Assembly: GCA_002839675.1 (NCBI GenBank)
Contig: PGYM01000002.1
Location: 1-64,000, forward strand
DNA: 64,000 bases
Origin: Methanomicrobiales archaeon HGW-Methanomicrobiales-1
Lineage (GTDB): Archaea > Halobacteriota > Methanomicrobia > Methanomicrobiales > Methanospirillaceae
Direction: 5' to 3'
Notes under the pieces: model-generated
What the model saw: only the letters and a program-made list of their open reading frames with translations
What the model was told of the DNA's origin: nothing
The model's database searches: none
Made by a program: the position numbers and the translations under genes
Shown here: piece after piece, positions 33,044 through 42,866 of the stretch
Position numbering within the stretch: position 1 is the stretch's first letter
Layout of the letters: each line of letters begins with the position of its first letter

Positions 33044-35545
33044 ATGCACGAGCGCGCAGTCCCTGCGATAATTATTATAGGTCTTTTGGTATTCATGACT
33101 CTCGCCGTGACTGTCGTTGCGGCAGCGGTACCCAGTTATCCAATAGATTCCACCGTAAAAACAACCGCCGACAGGACCGTTAGTATTGCTCCCAATGTCA
33201 CGCCAAGGCCCACACTTATACGTCCTGATGATGTTGCAAACTATACCAACTATGGTTACGGTAGCTGGATATACGGCCCGCCGCTGAGTTATCCAAAAAG
33301 ACTGGATATTATGCCAGCCGGATATACCGCCGGTTCCGTGACCCATACGAGCAAACTAGTTCACTTCTTTACCATAACCGATATCCATATTACCGATGAA
33401 GAAACTCCTGCATCAGCGATATGGTTTGGCCTCTTCGGCGGTGTTTCTTCGGGATATTCACCGGTTATGCTCCTGTCGACACAGGTTTTCGACGCGGCCA
33501 TCCAGACAATAAACGCCCTGCACCTGCAGGATCCGTTTGATTTCGGGATCTCGCTTGGCGATGCCGCCAACAACAACCAGTACAATGAAGTGCGATGGTA
33601 TATTGATGACCTGGATGGGAAGGAGATAGACCCGGATTCCGGTATAATAGATGATCCGATCGATGGGCCACTCAACGATTATCAGGATAAATTCCAGCCA
33701 GCCGGAATTAATTCATCGATCAAGTGGTACCAGACGCTCGGCAACCACGATCATTTCTATACGGGTTTCCTGCGACAGGATGCTTATTCCCGACAGACGT
33801 ATACCGGCCTGGATCTTCTCAACCATGGAAATGTATTTGGCGTCGCTGACGGGGTCAACAGCCGGGGTATGTGGATGGGGACAATAAACGGTACTACCCG
33901 CAATGGTACGGCGTATGGTGCCGGCTTTAACGATTCCTTCTCCACCCCGCCGCAGGTACTTGCGGCCGACCTGAACCGCACATCTCTCACAACGTCGCAG
34001 TGGATGTCCGAATTTTTTAATACCACAACATCCCCCGTGGGACACGGGTTCAGCCAGGCCGACGCAGCAACAGGGTTTGCCTGCTATTCGTTTGAACCAA
34101 AGCCCGGCATCAAGATGATCGTTCTCGACGATACCCAGAACGAGACCGATTCCGTGGATCCCACGTCTTACGGGTATGGACATGGAACAGTTGATAAGGC
34201 TCGTTATGACTGGCTGGTAAACGAGCTTGACGCGGGTCAGCGGGACGGCAAGCTCATGATCATCGCTGCGCATGTACCGATAGGTGTATTAGATCCGTCA
34301 AATGATGCGAGCTGGAGTAATTATTCGTATCGGAAAGAGGATCAGATAATTGCCAAACTACATACCTACCCGAACTTCATCCTGTGGATCGCGGGACATC
34401 TTCATCTGAATCAGGTATCCGCATTTCCATCGCCTGATTCCAGCCATCCCGAATATGGATTCTGGGAGGTCCAGACCTCATCATTACGGGATTATCCCCA
34501 GATGTTCCGCATGTTTGAGATTTACCGCAACAGCGACAGTACCGTTTCAATCATGATAACGGACGTCGATCCCGCAGTTGATCCGGCGGTTGATCCGGCG
34601 GTTGGTAGAGGGTCGCTTGCCAATCTGTCGCGTTCGTATGGTGTCACCGCTCAGCAGATCTTCGTCAATCAGATGAACCCATCACCGAATGGTTCATACA
34701 ATGCAGAACTTTTCAAAACATTAACTGCTCCTCCAGCTCCACCATCGGTACCTCCGGGTGACGGTGACTCCAGAACGGCCCCTGTCACCACCGGCCCCGC
34801 CGGGCAGGCAAGCGTAACCATAAAGACCAATGATCTTGGCCAGACCATCGCGCCTTACACCGTCCAGACAACAACACTATCTCCAATCGAGGTGACGGTC
34901 GACGTCCCGCAGTCAACAAAAGCCCTTGCAGCTGATGGAGGGCATTTAGGCGAAGTAACGGTAACCCCTCTCTCGCAGGAGGCAGTTACCGCAATCGCCG
35001 GGACAACCGCACCGGCAGGCATGGTCTTCACGGCAGGAGGCCTCGGGGTTGAATGTACGCCAGCAGGAGCAACTTTCGATCACCCGGTTTCCATCACGTT
35101 TACCATGACTGAGACCCAGTGGGGTGCCGCTCTTTCACAGGCAGGAGGAAAAGCTGAGGCGATAACGATCCAGTATTACGATACCACAACAAAATCCTGG
35201 GTATCTCTCCCGACATCCGCTGCAACCACAGCCCGCTCCGTTACTGCTACAACGAACCATTTCAGCCTCTTTGCGGTATTTGTAAAGACCTCCACCGGCT
35301 CTGTACCCACACAGACCACCTATTCCGGGGAGACACCGACACCGGTCGCGGTGGTTCCCACAACGGCAGCAGTCGTCACCACCGCAACTCCCGTTCCCGT
35401 ATCCCCGCCAGCCGAGCCCCAGCTGCCGGTTGTGACGATTGTCGCCATCATCGCAGGGATCGCAGTCATCATCGCGGGAGCCCTGCTCCTGAGACGCTGG
35501 TGGATACGCAGGCAGAACCCTGCTTTGTTCCGAAAGTACGACTGA
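33044..35545 (+). CDS. Surface-anchored calcineurin-like metallophosphoesterase
   Basis: An 833-residue exported protein. After a signal peptide, the metallophosphoesterase core shows FTITDIHITDEE, FGISLGDAAN, TLGNHDHFYTG, LMIIAAHVP and LWIAGHLHLN, which supply the two-metal site. It resembles the large TIGR03768-type family (from memory). A C-terminal beta-rich region from about residue 570, a Thr/Pro linker and a membrane segment (VVTIVAIIAGIAVIIAGALLL) anchor it. ATG at 33044 has GGGAG eight bases upstream. A 12-bp repeat encodes DPAV three times (34568-34603). Confidence 0.85.
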   Translation: MHERAVPAIIIIGLLVFMTLAVTVVAAAVPSYPIDSTVKTTADRTVSIAPNVTPRPTLIRPDDVANYTNYGYGSWIYGPPLSYPKRLDIMPAGYTAGSVTHTSKLVHFFTITDIHITDEETPASAIWFGLFGGVSSGYSPVMLLSTQVFDAAIQTINALHLQDPFDFGISLGDAANNNQYNEVRWYIDDLDGKEIDPDSGIIDDPIDGPLNDYQDKFQPAGINSSIKWYQTLGNHDHFYTGFLRQDAYSRQTYTGLDLLNHGNVFGVADGVNSRGMWMGTINGTTRNGTAYGAGFNDSFSTPPQVLAADLNRTSLTTSQWMSEFFNTTTSPVGHGFSQADAATGFACYSFEPKPGIKMIVLDDTQNETDSVDPTSYGYGHGTVDKARYDWLVNELDAGQRDGKLMIIAAHVPIGVLDPSNDASWSNYSYRKEDQIIAKLHTYPNFILWIAGHLHLNQVSAFPSPDSSHPEYGFWEVQTSSLRDYPQMFRMFEIYRNSDSTVSIMITDVDPAVDPAVDPAVGRGSLANLSRSYGVTAQQIFVNQMNPSPNGSYNAELFKTLTAPPAPPSVPPGDGDSRTAPVTTGPAGQASVTIKTNDLGQTIAPYTVQTTTLSPIEVTVDVPQSTKALAADGGHLGEVTVTPLSQEAVTAIAGTTAPAGMVFTAGGLGVECTPAGATFDHPVSITFTMTETQWGAALSQAGGKAEAITIQYYDTTTKSWVSLPTSAATTARSVTATTNHFSLFAVFVKTSTGSVPTQTTYSGETPTPVAVVPTTAAVVTTATPVPVSPPAEPQLPVVTIVAIIAGIAVIIAGALLLRRWWIRRQNPALFRKYD
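34568..34603 (+). repeat. Three copies of a 12-bp in-frame repeat
   Basis: GATCCGGCGGTT-type units repeat three times inside the metallophosphoesterase gene and encode DPAV three times. The first copy differs by two bases. The copy number can change without shifting the reading frame. Confidence 0.85.
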
Positions 35546-35902
35546 TTCGCTACAACTGGTGACAACCAACCGGCAGCAATTGCCGGATACAATCCTTTTT
35601 AAAAATAATTTTCAATGAAAGAAATTACAGTGTTTTCTCTTGTACAGGAAACTGAAATTAAAAACGTTTTTTGTAAAAAGGTTTGCGAGATTTGATCTGA
35701 AATTGGATTCACGATCGAATCAAAAGGTTGTTTGAGCTTGTGATTTCCTAAGGAGGGTTCCCCGCCTCTGGGGTTCTCCGAGGCACGGCGGGGCAATGGG
35801 TTTTATTTTTTTAGTCATTGAAACCGCCACACATGAAACCCCTTCGGGGTACTCCAAATCTTTTTTTAATATTCTTATATGAAAAAGTGTGCGTTGGAAG
35901 AG
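35546..35902. other. Intergenic region with hairpins and a terminator
   Basis: This 357-base gap contains no credible gene. A long hairpin pairs CCCCGCC (35760-35766) with GGCGGGG (35787-35793), with an inner CCTC/GAGG pairing. A second hairpin at 35838-35850 has the stable UUCG tetraloop (CCCC-TTCG-GGG), followed 14 bases later by a T7 run, and could end plus-strand transcription. The flanking sequence becomes AT-rich toward 35900, the edge of a compositionally distinct island. Confidence 0.6.
35838..35871 (+). terminator. UUCG-tetraloop hairpin plus T-run
   Basis: ACCCCTTCGGGGT forms a four- to five-pair stem capped by TTCG. The run of seven T at about 35864-35870 follows. It lies 290 bases after the metallophosphoesterase stop, so it may also belong to the convergent AT-rich gene's 3' end. 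Confidence 0.4.
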
Positions 35903-36754
35903 TTAGGGATTAACTCGAATATTTGATAGTATAAAGAAGATAAAACTGATAATAAATGGAATAAGAATGATTGTAAATATAAAAATTATTTTTTCTCTCT
36001 TAATTTTCTCTATCTGCGCGTGTTCGGGACCCATAAAAAATTCAATGCAGGGGTATAATTTTTCAATATAACTGACGAGGGGCCAGACGATAAAGAGTGA
36101 CATATATAATCCAATAAATGAGAGTATTCCAAATGATAGAAGAAAATTCTTACCTGGCCAAAAAAAATAGATTAGAGATGTTAGAATGTAAGCTGAAGAT
36201 ACTCCAATAATCAATCCTGAAAATAATTCAAAAAATCGTTTATTCTTATATATCCATGTATCTTGATTTTGCCAATTATCAATTAATTCATTAATCTGAT
36301 TAAAAATGCCATTGACCCAAACTTCATCGCTTCCCGATACAGCTACATAGTTGTTATTATAACTACAATCTATGTGGTGGTGAAGTTTTACATGAATTCT
36401 ACCATTATTTATTCGCGTATAGGTAATTTCTATTGAAGTAATTTTTTTATTTAATAAATTATCTCCCTCTATGATGTCGATGTTTGAACCGTTGACACTA
36501 TTATTTTCCCAAATGGTTTCAAAAGAGATACGTGGTTTATCGGCAGGGTAAGATATTTGATCTAATTCATCTTTTTTTATCTCGTTCTTTAAATATTTTT
36601 CTTTAGCAAGGTCATAAGCATTTTTAGCCTCATTATAGAGTCCCAAAATTTTTAAATAATCATCATATATGAATCTCGCAAGTTCGCGGGCATTTTGAAC
36701 TTTTATTACTTTATATTTAATCTTACGTTGTTTTGAAAGACAAACATTTTCCAT
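35903..36754 (-). CDS. Hypothetical membrane protein in an AT-rich island
   Basis: A 283-residue protein, Lys-, Asn- and Ile-rich. The first 60 residues are helical and charged; a middle soluble part (about 65-165) has alternating strands such as ITSIEITYTRINNGRIHVKL. Three or more hydrophobic segments follow, at about 175-200, 205-230 and 255-280. No family is recognised. Its codons prefer A/T at third positions, unlike neighbours on either side, which suggests recent acquisition. No mobility gene is attached. Confidence 0.7.
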   Translation of the reverse strand: MENVCLSKQRKIKYKVIKVQNARELARFIYDDYLKILGLYNEAKNAYDLAKEKYLKNEIKKDELDQISYPADKPRISFETIWENNSVNGSNIDIIEGDNLLNKKITSIEITYTRINNGRIHVKLHHHIDCSYNNNYVAVSGSDEVWVNGIFNQINELIDNWQNQDTWIYKNKRFFELFSGLIIGVSSAYILTSLIYFFWPGKNFLLSFGILSFIGLYMSLFIVWPLVSYIEKLYPCIEFFMGPEHAQIEKIKREKIIFIFTIILIPFIISFIFFILSNIRVNP

Positions 36755-36979
36755 ATCATTTGAAAATTAGAGATTTGAATTAAAAAAAGGTTCCTAAAAT
36801 AAAATATATTGAATTTAAAAACCGCAAAGATAAATTTAGTAAAATAAAATAAAAAAATACGTAATTATGGGTTAAAAGTCAGTCATAATAAGGAACCGAT
36901 TGATCTATACGCGGTCACGCTTCTCTAACTCGTCCACTGCACAACCGCCATCTTTCAAAGCCGTGAAAAAAACCCGAAT

Positions 36980-38230
36980 CTACTTCCTCCCCACCACCGC
37001 CCGCTTAACCCGTCCCCCCATTCCCATCAACCACATCGCCCCGCCCATCACCGCTTTCATCGCAAACCGCTTGGCAACCATACCCCTGCCTTCCATGACA
37101 GCCGAGACTTCTTCGAGACGCTGCTGGATGGGAATATGCTGCGGGCAGATCCGTTCGCATTTCCCGCAGTGCTTACACAGCCCGGCATAGGAAGGGGTAT
37201 CCCCCATTATCCCGCCGAGACGGCCGATGTAGAGAAACTTGTTCTCCCGGCTGTGCGGGAAGAACGCGGTGTTGTTGTAGAACGCAAAGCACTCCGGGAT
37301 GTTGACGCCCGCCGGGCAGGGCATACAGTAGCGGCAGCCGGTACAGTCCACCTTCATTAACCGCCGGTAGGTCTGGCGGGCCTCTTCGAGCACCGCGAGG
37401 TCGGCTTCGGTGATCGAACCCGGCAACGCGGTCTCTGCCACCCGCAGGTTCTCTTCGATATGGGCCTCCTCGTTCATGCCCGAGAGGACGACCGTGACTT
37501 CCGGATGGTTCCAGACCCAGCGCAATCCCCACTCCGCAGCGTTCCGCTTAATGGGTGCCTCATCCCAGATCTTCTGCACATCATCCGGCACATGGCCGGC
37601 AAGGTTCCCGCCCCGCAGCGGTTCCATCACCATGACGGCAATCTTCTTTGATGCCGCGTACTTCAGTCCCTCGATCCCGACCTGGTTGTGCTCATCGAGG
37701 TAATTGAACTGGATCTGGCAGAAGTCCCAGTTGTACGCATCGATGATCTCCCTGAATGTCTCCGTGTTGCTGTGAATCGAAAACCCGGCATTTTTTATCC
37801 GGCCATCTTTTTTTGCGGTATCGAGAAATTCGAGCACGCCGAGCCGCACGAGTTTTTCCCACGAGTCCTTGCCGAGACTGTGGAGCAGGTAGTAATCGAT
37901 ATGATCGGTGTTGAATATCTCCAGTTGTTCCGCGAGAATGCGGTCCATGTCAGCCCGGGAAAAGACCGACCAGGGCGGGAGTTTGGTAGCGAGCCGGACT
38001 TTCTCCCGGTAACCGTCGGTAAGCGCCCGACCGAGGATCGGCTCGCTCTTGCCGAAATGGTAGATAGGCGCGGTATCGACATAGTTGACGCCGTGATCGA
38101 TCGCGTACCGGATCTGCCGGATTGCCCGTTCTTCATCAATGCCGCCGCCTTTTTTCATCGGCAGTCGCATACAGCCAAAGCCAAGGATGGAAAGTTTATC
38201 GCCGTTTTTTGGGACAGTGCGGTAGAGCAT
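36980..38230 (-). CDS. Aldo/keto reductase with C-terminal ferredoxin domain
   Basis: A 416-residue protein. The N-terminal 300 residues form an aldo/keto reductase barrel with NYVDTAPIYHFGKSE (Asp and Tyr of the tetrad), ATKLPPW (Lys) and YYLLHSL (His). The C-terminus has two cluster motifs, CTGCRYCMPCPAGVNIPEC and CKHCGKCERICPQHIPIQ, typical of a 2[4Fe-4S] ferredoxin. The fusion is widespread in anaerobes and probably couples ferredoxin to a carbonyl substrate, which is unknown. A basic, Gly-rich tail follows. Confidence 0.9.
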   Translation of the reverse strand: MLYRTVPKNGDKLSILGFGCMRLPMKKGGGIDEERAIRQIRYAIDHGVNYVDTAPIYHFGKSEPILGRALTDGYREKVRLATKLPPWSVFSRADMDRILAEQLEIFNTDHIDYYLLHSLGKDSWEKLVRLGVLEFLDTAKKDGRIKNAGFSIHSNTETFREIIDAYNWDFCQIQFNYLDEHNQVGIEGLKYAASKKIAVMVMEPLRGGNLAGHVPDDVQKIWDEAPIKRNAAEWGLRWVWNHPEVTVVLSGMNEEAHIEENLRVAETALPGSITEADLAVLEEARQTYRRLMKVDCTGCRYCMPCPAGVNIPECFAFYNNTAFFPHSRENKFLYIGRLGGIMGDTPSYAGLCKHCGKCERICPQHIPIQQRLEEVSAVMEGRGMVAKRFAMKAVMGGAMWLMGMGGRVKRAVVGRK

Positions 38231-38340
38231 GGAAGTTCCTTACCGGAAATAGGTGCGGAAGCGGATAAGGATAATGGAGGGGAGAGGAGAGGGGGGAGGA
38301 GTTTGCCGGTTCATGAGAGCAAACATCCCGGTTGCGGGGA

Positions 38341-40458
38341 TTATTTGGCCGGAACCGGGATGTGCAGGCGTTCGTAGAACACATCCATGCCGGGCTCTTT
38401 TCCTAAGAATCCCCGGAGCAGCACATCGCCGTCCTGCATGTTCCCCGGCTCAAGAATCCAGTGACGGTAATCCTGGCCGGTCGTCGTGTTGGTCAGGCCG
38501 TCGCTCCTGAAACGGGCATAGACATTCAGGGCGTACACTCTCGACCAGAGGTAACCATAGTAACCGGCATCGTAATCCCCCATGAAATGGCCGATGGTTG
38601 CCGGTTCATGGCCACCAGCGATCGGAGGGATCCCCATCATCTCTTCGTACATTGCATCAGAGATGTTGGTGACATCCACCGGACCGGTGGCGGTATGGAA
38701 TGCCATATCCTCATTGGAGAACATGAGCTGGCGGGCATAGTAGATCCCCGCATCCAGATCGCGGGCCTCGATCATCCGGGTGCGGATATCAGCAGGAAGT
38801 TTCTGTGCAGGATCGGTGTACAGGCCGGAGATCGCATCGAGCACCTGCGGCTGCCATGCCCATTCTTCCAGCGCCTGCGAAGGGGTCTCGACAAAATCCC
38901 ATTCAACATTGAAGCCCGACAGGGTGGAATACGGTGCACGGGTCAGGCTCACATGGAGGCCGTGGCCGAGTTCGTGGAAGAGCTCGATAACATCATCGTG
39001 CGAGAGCAGCGAGGGTTTGTCCCCCACCGGTGCCCGCACATTGCCGATGAGGACCGAGACCGGGATACTGTACGAACCATCAGGTCCTGCCCGGCCGACC
39101 TTCAACTGGGACATCATCATACCACCGTATTTTCCCTCGCGGGGAAAGAGGTCAACATAGAGATACGCAATCGTAGTTCCCGCAGTTGCATTCTCGATCC
39201 GGTAGAGTTTGACGCCATCTGCCCAGACTTTTGCGTCCTTCACCTCGACAAACCGGATCCCGAGAAGACCGGAGTACTGGTCAAAAACACCCTGCAGGGT
39301 TGCATCGAGCGGGAAATACGGCCGGATTTTCTCGTCATCAAGAGTATATTTTTCAACACGGACTTTTTCATCAACCCAGAAAATGTCCCAGGGCTCTAAA
39401 GTGGTGGCCGAAGGATCGATCTTTTTCTTTACCGCAAGGAGTTCTGCCATCTCCTGCCGGTTTTTTTGTATGAGGGGCTCTTTGAGTGCGGCAAGGAACG
39501 CAAGCACATTTTCTTTATTTCCTGCCATCCGCCCGTCAATACGGTAATCCGCCCATGTCGCATACCCGAGTTCTTTTGCGATCTCTTCCCGCAGGACAAT
39601 GGCTTCTTCCAGCAGCCGGGTGTTCTCAACGGACTGGCGATTATTATACGCGTAATACATCCGCTTCCGGGTCTCCTCCCTGCCGGCACCCAGTATCACG
39701 GCTAAATAATCCGGATATTTTGTGGTGACAATATACGTTCCCCGGTCAGTCTGTTTGAAACCGGCAAGGATGTTTACCGGTACCCCCGACAGATCCTGCG
39801 GGGTAAACTCAAGGGTGGTATTGTCGTTGTTCAGATTGGTTGTGAACCGGCTCTCAAGCGAGGAGAGGTTTGCCATCATCTCCCGCACGTTTGCAAGCCG
39901 GTCGTCCGGCAGACGGAGACCGTTTTTCTCGAACCGCTGTATCGTCTTGTTGTATAACCGTGCTTCATCCGCATTGCGGGGAGTCAGGCCTTGCATTGCC
40001 GTATAGAGATCGCGGCGGGTGTAGACATTGACCATGAAGATCCCCGTCTTTTCTTCGCAGGCCGAGCCTTCTGCCGAGATCGCGGGATCGGGATAGAGAT
40101 AACTCATCATCGACAGGGGCAAGGTTGCATCCGAAAAATCCCCCATGGCGTCTTCGAACCTGAGCAGGGTATTGTCCACCGTGCGGCCGGCCGGGGGAGT
40201 TGCGGCAATCGCGTCAAGCGTTGCATTCGCAGATACTAACGCTGCATCGCAGCGCTGCGCAATCTCGCCCGGGGCATACCGGGAACTGACCGGCTCCCGG
40301 GGATCAGGTGCTGTAAGGTTCGGTTGGATCCAGGGTGACGGGGAAACCGGCTGGGCTGCTGGTGACTTGCCAATGCCCGCGGGAAAAAACTGGGCAGTGA
40401 GCAGGACTAAGGACATCAGCACGACAAAGATAATAATCCCGTATTCAATTTTTTGCAT
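38341..40458 (-). CDS. Membrane-anchored M3-family metallopeptidase
   Basis: A 705-residue oligopeptidase-type protein. An N-terminal membrane segment (YGIIIFVVLMSLVLLTAQFF) and linker precede the M3 fold. The zinc site is HELGHGLH (HExxH) in VIELFHELGHGLHVSL, with the downstream Glu in ETPSQALEEW. The rest is helical as in thimet oligopeptidase and oligoendopeptidase. The anchor makes it unusual, because many M3 enzymes are cytoplasmic, and places it outside the cell. ATG at 40458 is taken; the reading from 40539 adds 27 residues that are not needed for the anchor. Confidence 0.88.
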   Translation of the reverse strand: MQKIEYGIIIFVVLMSLVLLTAQFFPAGIGKSPAAQPVSPSPWIQPNLTAPDPREPVSSRYAPGEIAQRCDAALVSANATLDAIAATPPAGRTVDNTLLRFEDAMGDFSDATLPLSMMSYLYPDPAISAEGSACEEKTGIFMVNVYTRRDLYTAMQGLTPRNADEARLYNKTIQRFEKNGLRLPDDRLANVREMMANLSSLESRFTTNLNNDNTTLEFTPQDLSGVPVNILAGFKQTDRGTYIVTTKYPDYLAVILGAGREETRKRMYYAYNNRQSVENTRLLEEAIVLREEIAKELGYATWADYRIDGRMAGNKENVLAFLAALKEPLIQKNRQEMAELLAVKKKIDPSATTLEPWDIFWVDEKVRVEKYTLDDEKIRPYFPLDATLQGVFDQYSGLLGIRFVEVKDAKVWADGVKLYRIENATAGTTIAYLYVDLFPREGKYGGMMMSQLKVGRAGPDGSYSIPVSVLIGNVRAPVGDKPSLLSHDDVIELFHELGHGLHVSLTRAPYSTLSGFNVEWDFVETPSQALEEWAWQPQVLDAISGLYTDPAQKLPADIRTRMIEARDLDAGIYYARQLMFSNEDMAFHTATGPVDVTNISDAMYEEMMGIPPIAGGHEPATIGHFMGDYDAGYYGYLWSRVYALNVYARFRSDGLTNTTTGQDYRHWILEPGNMQDGDVLLRGFLGKEPGMDVFYERLHIPVPAK

Positions 40459-40569
40459 GATCGTCACTGGTATCTGTGCATCTGAATATGATAAGCAGAT
40501 GGTTATTGCGCCTGCCCCTACTGCAAGATTATTAATCATCCTCTCCTTTGATTGTTAATGGTGTTCTGA

Positions 40570-41862
40570 ATGGCAATCGACTGGTACAAGGAATTTGTAA
40601 ACCTCGGGTATACACCCGCAAAGGATGAACTCATCTGCCTCTTTTATTTCGAACCGGCAGCAGGCATCAGCCACGAAGAAGCAGCCGGGCGGATCGCGTC
40701 CGAGAGTTCAACGGGAACATGGACAACGCTATTTACCATGCCCCCCCGTATGAAGAAATTACAGGCAACCGTCTTTGAGATCGAAGGGAACTACACGAAG
40801 ATCGCATACCCGCTCGCACTCTGGGAAGAGGGCAATGCGGTGCAGCTGCTCAGCGGGATTGCCGGCAACATCTTCGGGATGAAGGCGCTCAAAAATCTCC
40901 GGCTGATCGATGTCTCGTTCCCGGCCGCATACATCAAAAATTTCAAGGGACCGCACTTCGGCAACGACGGCATCCGCAAGATGATGAAGGTATATGATCG
41001 CCCTCTCACCGGTGCCGTGCCAAAGCCCAAGATCGGGTTCTCGGCACAGGAGCACGCCGATATCGCGTACGAGACCTGGATGGGCGGGTTTGATTTCGTC
41101 AAAGACGACGAGAACCTGACCTCGACCTCGTTCAACCGCTTTGAGGAACGCGTAAAGTTCATGACCAAACTGCGGGACAAGGCAATGAAGGAAACCGGTG
41201 AAGAGAAATCCGCGTATCTCAATATTTCCGCCGATGTCGAGACCATGAAGAAGCGGGCGCAGTTACTGGCCGACAATGGCTGGAACTTTGCGATGATCGA
41301 TGTGGTTGTCGCAGGCACGGCAAGCGTCATGACGATGCGGGACTACTGCTCCGATCTCGGGCTGGGCATTCACGCCCACCGGGCCATGCACGCAACCTTT
41401 GACCGGAACAAAAAGCACGGCCTCACGATGCTGTTCCTGGCAAAACTCATGCGGCTCATCGGCGTCAGTCAGATCCACACCGGCACCGCGGTGGGAAAAC
41501 TCGTTGGCACGAAAAAAGAAGCCATGCTGCTTGCCGATGTGCTGCGGGAGAGAAAGACCCACGGGGTTGAACATATGGCACTCGACCAGGACTGGGGCTC
41601 AATCAAAAACGCATTCCCGGTCTCATCGGGGGGACTGCACCCCGGGCTTGTTCCCGAAGTGCTGGACATCTACGGCTGCGAACTCGTGCTGCTCGTGAGC
41701 GGGGGCATCCACGGCCACCCGAAGGGCACCCGGGCGGGGGCAAAGGCAACCATGCAGGCGATTGAGGCATGGCAGGAAGGCGTCACGCTCGATGAGAAGG
41801 CCAAGAAGGCAAAGGAACTGGCCGAAGCCCTGAAGAAGTGGGGATATTACAAGCCCAAGTAA
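40570..41862 (+). CDS. rbcL: Ribulose-1,5-bisphosphate carboxylase, form III
   Basis: A 430-residue archaeal RuBisCO that fixes CO2 onto ribulose bisphosphate, either from nucleotide salvage or from the reductive hexulose phosphate route described in Methanospirillum. Active-site residues are in place: SSTGTWT (Glu60, Thr65 in plant numbering), GNIFGM (Asn123), AVPKPK (Lys175, Lys177), DFVKDDEN (carbamylated Lys201, Asp203, Glu204), HAHRAMH (His294, Arg295), IHTGTAVGK (His327, Lys334) and SSGG (Ser379). Loop 6 reads GKLVG where most sequences have GKLEG. No small-subunit or phosphoribulokinase gene is adjacent. A T8 run at 41881-41888 follows. Confidence 0.95.
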   Translation: MAIDWYKEFVNLGYTPAKDELICLFYFEPAAGISHEEAAGRIASESSTGTWTTLFTMPPRMKKLQATVFEIEGNYTKIAYPLALWEEGNAVQLLSGIAGNIFGMKALKNLRLIDVSFPAAYIKNFKGPHFGNDGIRKMMKVYDRPLTGAVPKPKIGFSAQEHADIAYETWMGGFDFVKDDENLTSTSFNRFEERVKFMTKLRDKAMKETGEEKSAYLNISADVETMKKRAQLLADNGWNFAMIDVVVAGTASVMTMRDYCSDLGLGIHAHRAMHATFDRNKKHGLTMLFLAKLMRLIGVSQIHTGTAVGKLVGTKKEAMLLADVLRERKTHGVEHMALDQDWGSIKNAFPVSSGGLHPGLVPEVLDIYGCELVLLVSGGIHGHPKGTRAGAKATMQAIEAWQEGVTLDEKAKKAKELAEALKKWGYYKPK

Positions 41863-41880
41863 GTGCCGGAAGGTTCACCC

Positions 41881-41888
41881 TTTTTTTT
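41881..41888 (+). terminator. T-run terminator after rbcL
   Basis: Eight T residues begin 18 bases after the rbcL stop, followed by a further T-rich stretch, as expected for archaeal termination. Confidence 0.55.
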
Positions 41889-42108
41889 AATTTTACTTGA
41901 TGAACAACAATTCCTGCAAAAACAATACTGAGACTTTTAATATCAAAAACCTGACAACAGCATTTCCGTTCGGGGAGTCTGGTTCATCCCGGTAAAATAT
42001 ATGTATTCGGGAGGAGATGGGGTTGTTCCCGCATATCTGCCGTCAGGAGAACTTCCCGGAAAGAGAAAGGTCTTAAAAAAATTTCATGGTGATCGTGACA
42101 ATTCACCG

Positions 42109-42372
42109 CTAATATCCATAGCAGTCCTTGCGGCAGAGACCACGATAATTAGTGCACGCCCAGTCTGGAAGCCCATCAGCTATGCAATCATCATATACCC
42201 ACTCACAGGACATTTCGCAATAATCGTTGGTAGGAGCAGTAATCGCTTTCTGTGCCGGAAGATCCACGGCAAAGTAATGAACTCCTGCAACCAGAGATCC
42301 CGCGATCGATAAGCAGACCATGAATAGTACGAGCCGGCCAAGGGGCGTGCCGGTGGATTGTGAAGATGTCAT
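42109..42372 (-). CDS. Small membrane-anchored cysteine-rich protein
   Basis: An 87-residue protein with one membrane segment near the N-terminus (LGRLVLFMVCLSIAGSLVAG) and a cysteine-rich C-terminal 40 residues, CEMSC, DDC, C and CRKDC, spaced as for three disulfide bonds. It is probably exported with the Cys domain outside. No family is recognised. GGAGAGGA lies nine bases upstream of the ATG at 42372, supporting it as a gene. Confidence 0.65.
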   Translation of the reverse strand: MTSSQSTGTPLGRLVLFMVCLSIAGSLVAGVHYFAVDLPAQKAITAPTNDYCEMSCEWVYDDCIADGLPDWACTNYRGLCRKDCYGY

Positions 42373-42545
42373 TTGCGTCCTCTCCGAAATAACTGATAAT
42401 ATTCTTTTTTTTGTTTAATTACCTATAAAGGTGCGAGTCTGGAATTAAAAAAATGAAAAAAAGTTCCCCTGTCGTTCCGGGACAGGATGCTTAAAAAAAG
42501 TCCCCGACAGAAAAATTCATCATCTCCCATTCCCGATTGAAGAAC

Positions 42546-42740
42546 ATGCACGATATTGTGACCAGCAAAAAGATGGAGAACGGCATTGTTGTTTTCTGGA
42601 GCGAGAGAGGTGAGAAGAAAGATGAGTCCTTCAATTACTCAGAACTCGTCGACATGAAGATCAATGCACTCGATCTGCTCGAACGCCCGAAGTCTTACAA
42701 GGTTGACACTGCAGCGCACAAACTGATTGTGCAAAAATAA
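42546..42740 (+). CDS. Hypothetical 64-residue protein
   Basis: A soluble protein, MHDIVTSKKMENGIVVFW onward, with an antiparallel strand pair and a helical middle (YSELVDMKINALDLLERPK). No family is recognised. The reading frame is open and codon use resembles the neighbours, but the ribosome site is weak (TTGAAGA). Its boundaries are clear; its reality is moderately supported. Confidence 0.5.
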   Translation: MHDIVTSKKMENGIVVFWSERGEKKDESFNYSELVDMKINALDLLERPKSYKVDTAAHKLIVQK

Positions 42741-42866
42741 AAAACCAGAATATTGAAGGAAAACACAAATACAAAAAATAAGCGAACGCTATAATCTTTT
42801 TTTTGGAACAGTCATGCACCGCTCTTTGCCCGATCTCTTTTTCTCCTCATCTGCCAACAATCGTGC

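Noticed and set aside
38461-39399. Plus-strand open frame opposite the M3 peptidase
   Set aside because: The peptidase reading contains HExxH and family sequence; the antisense frame is a shadow.
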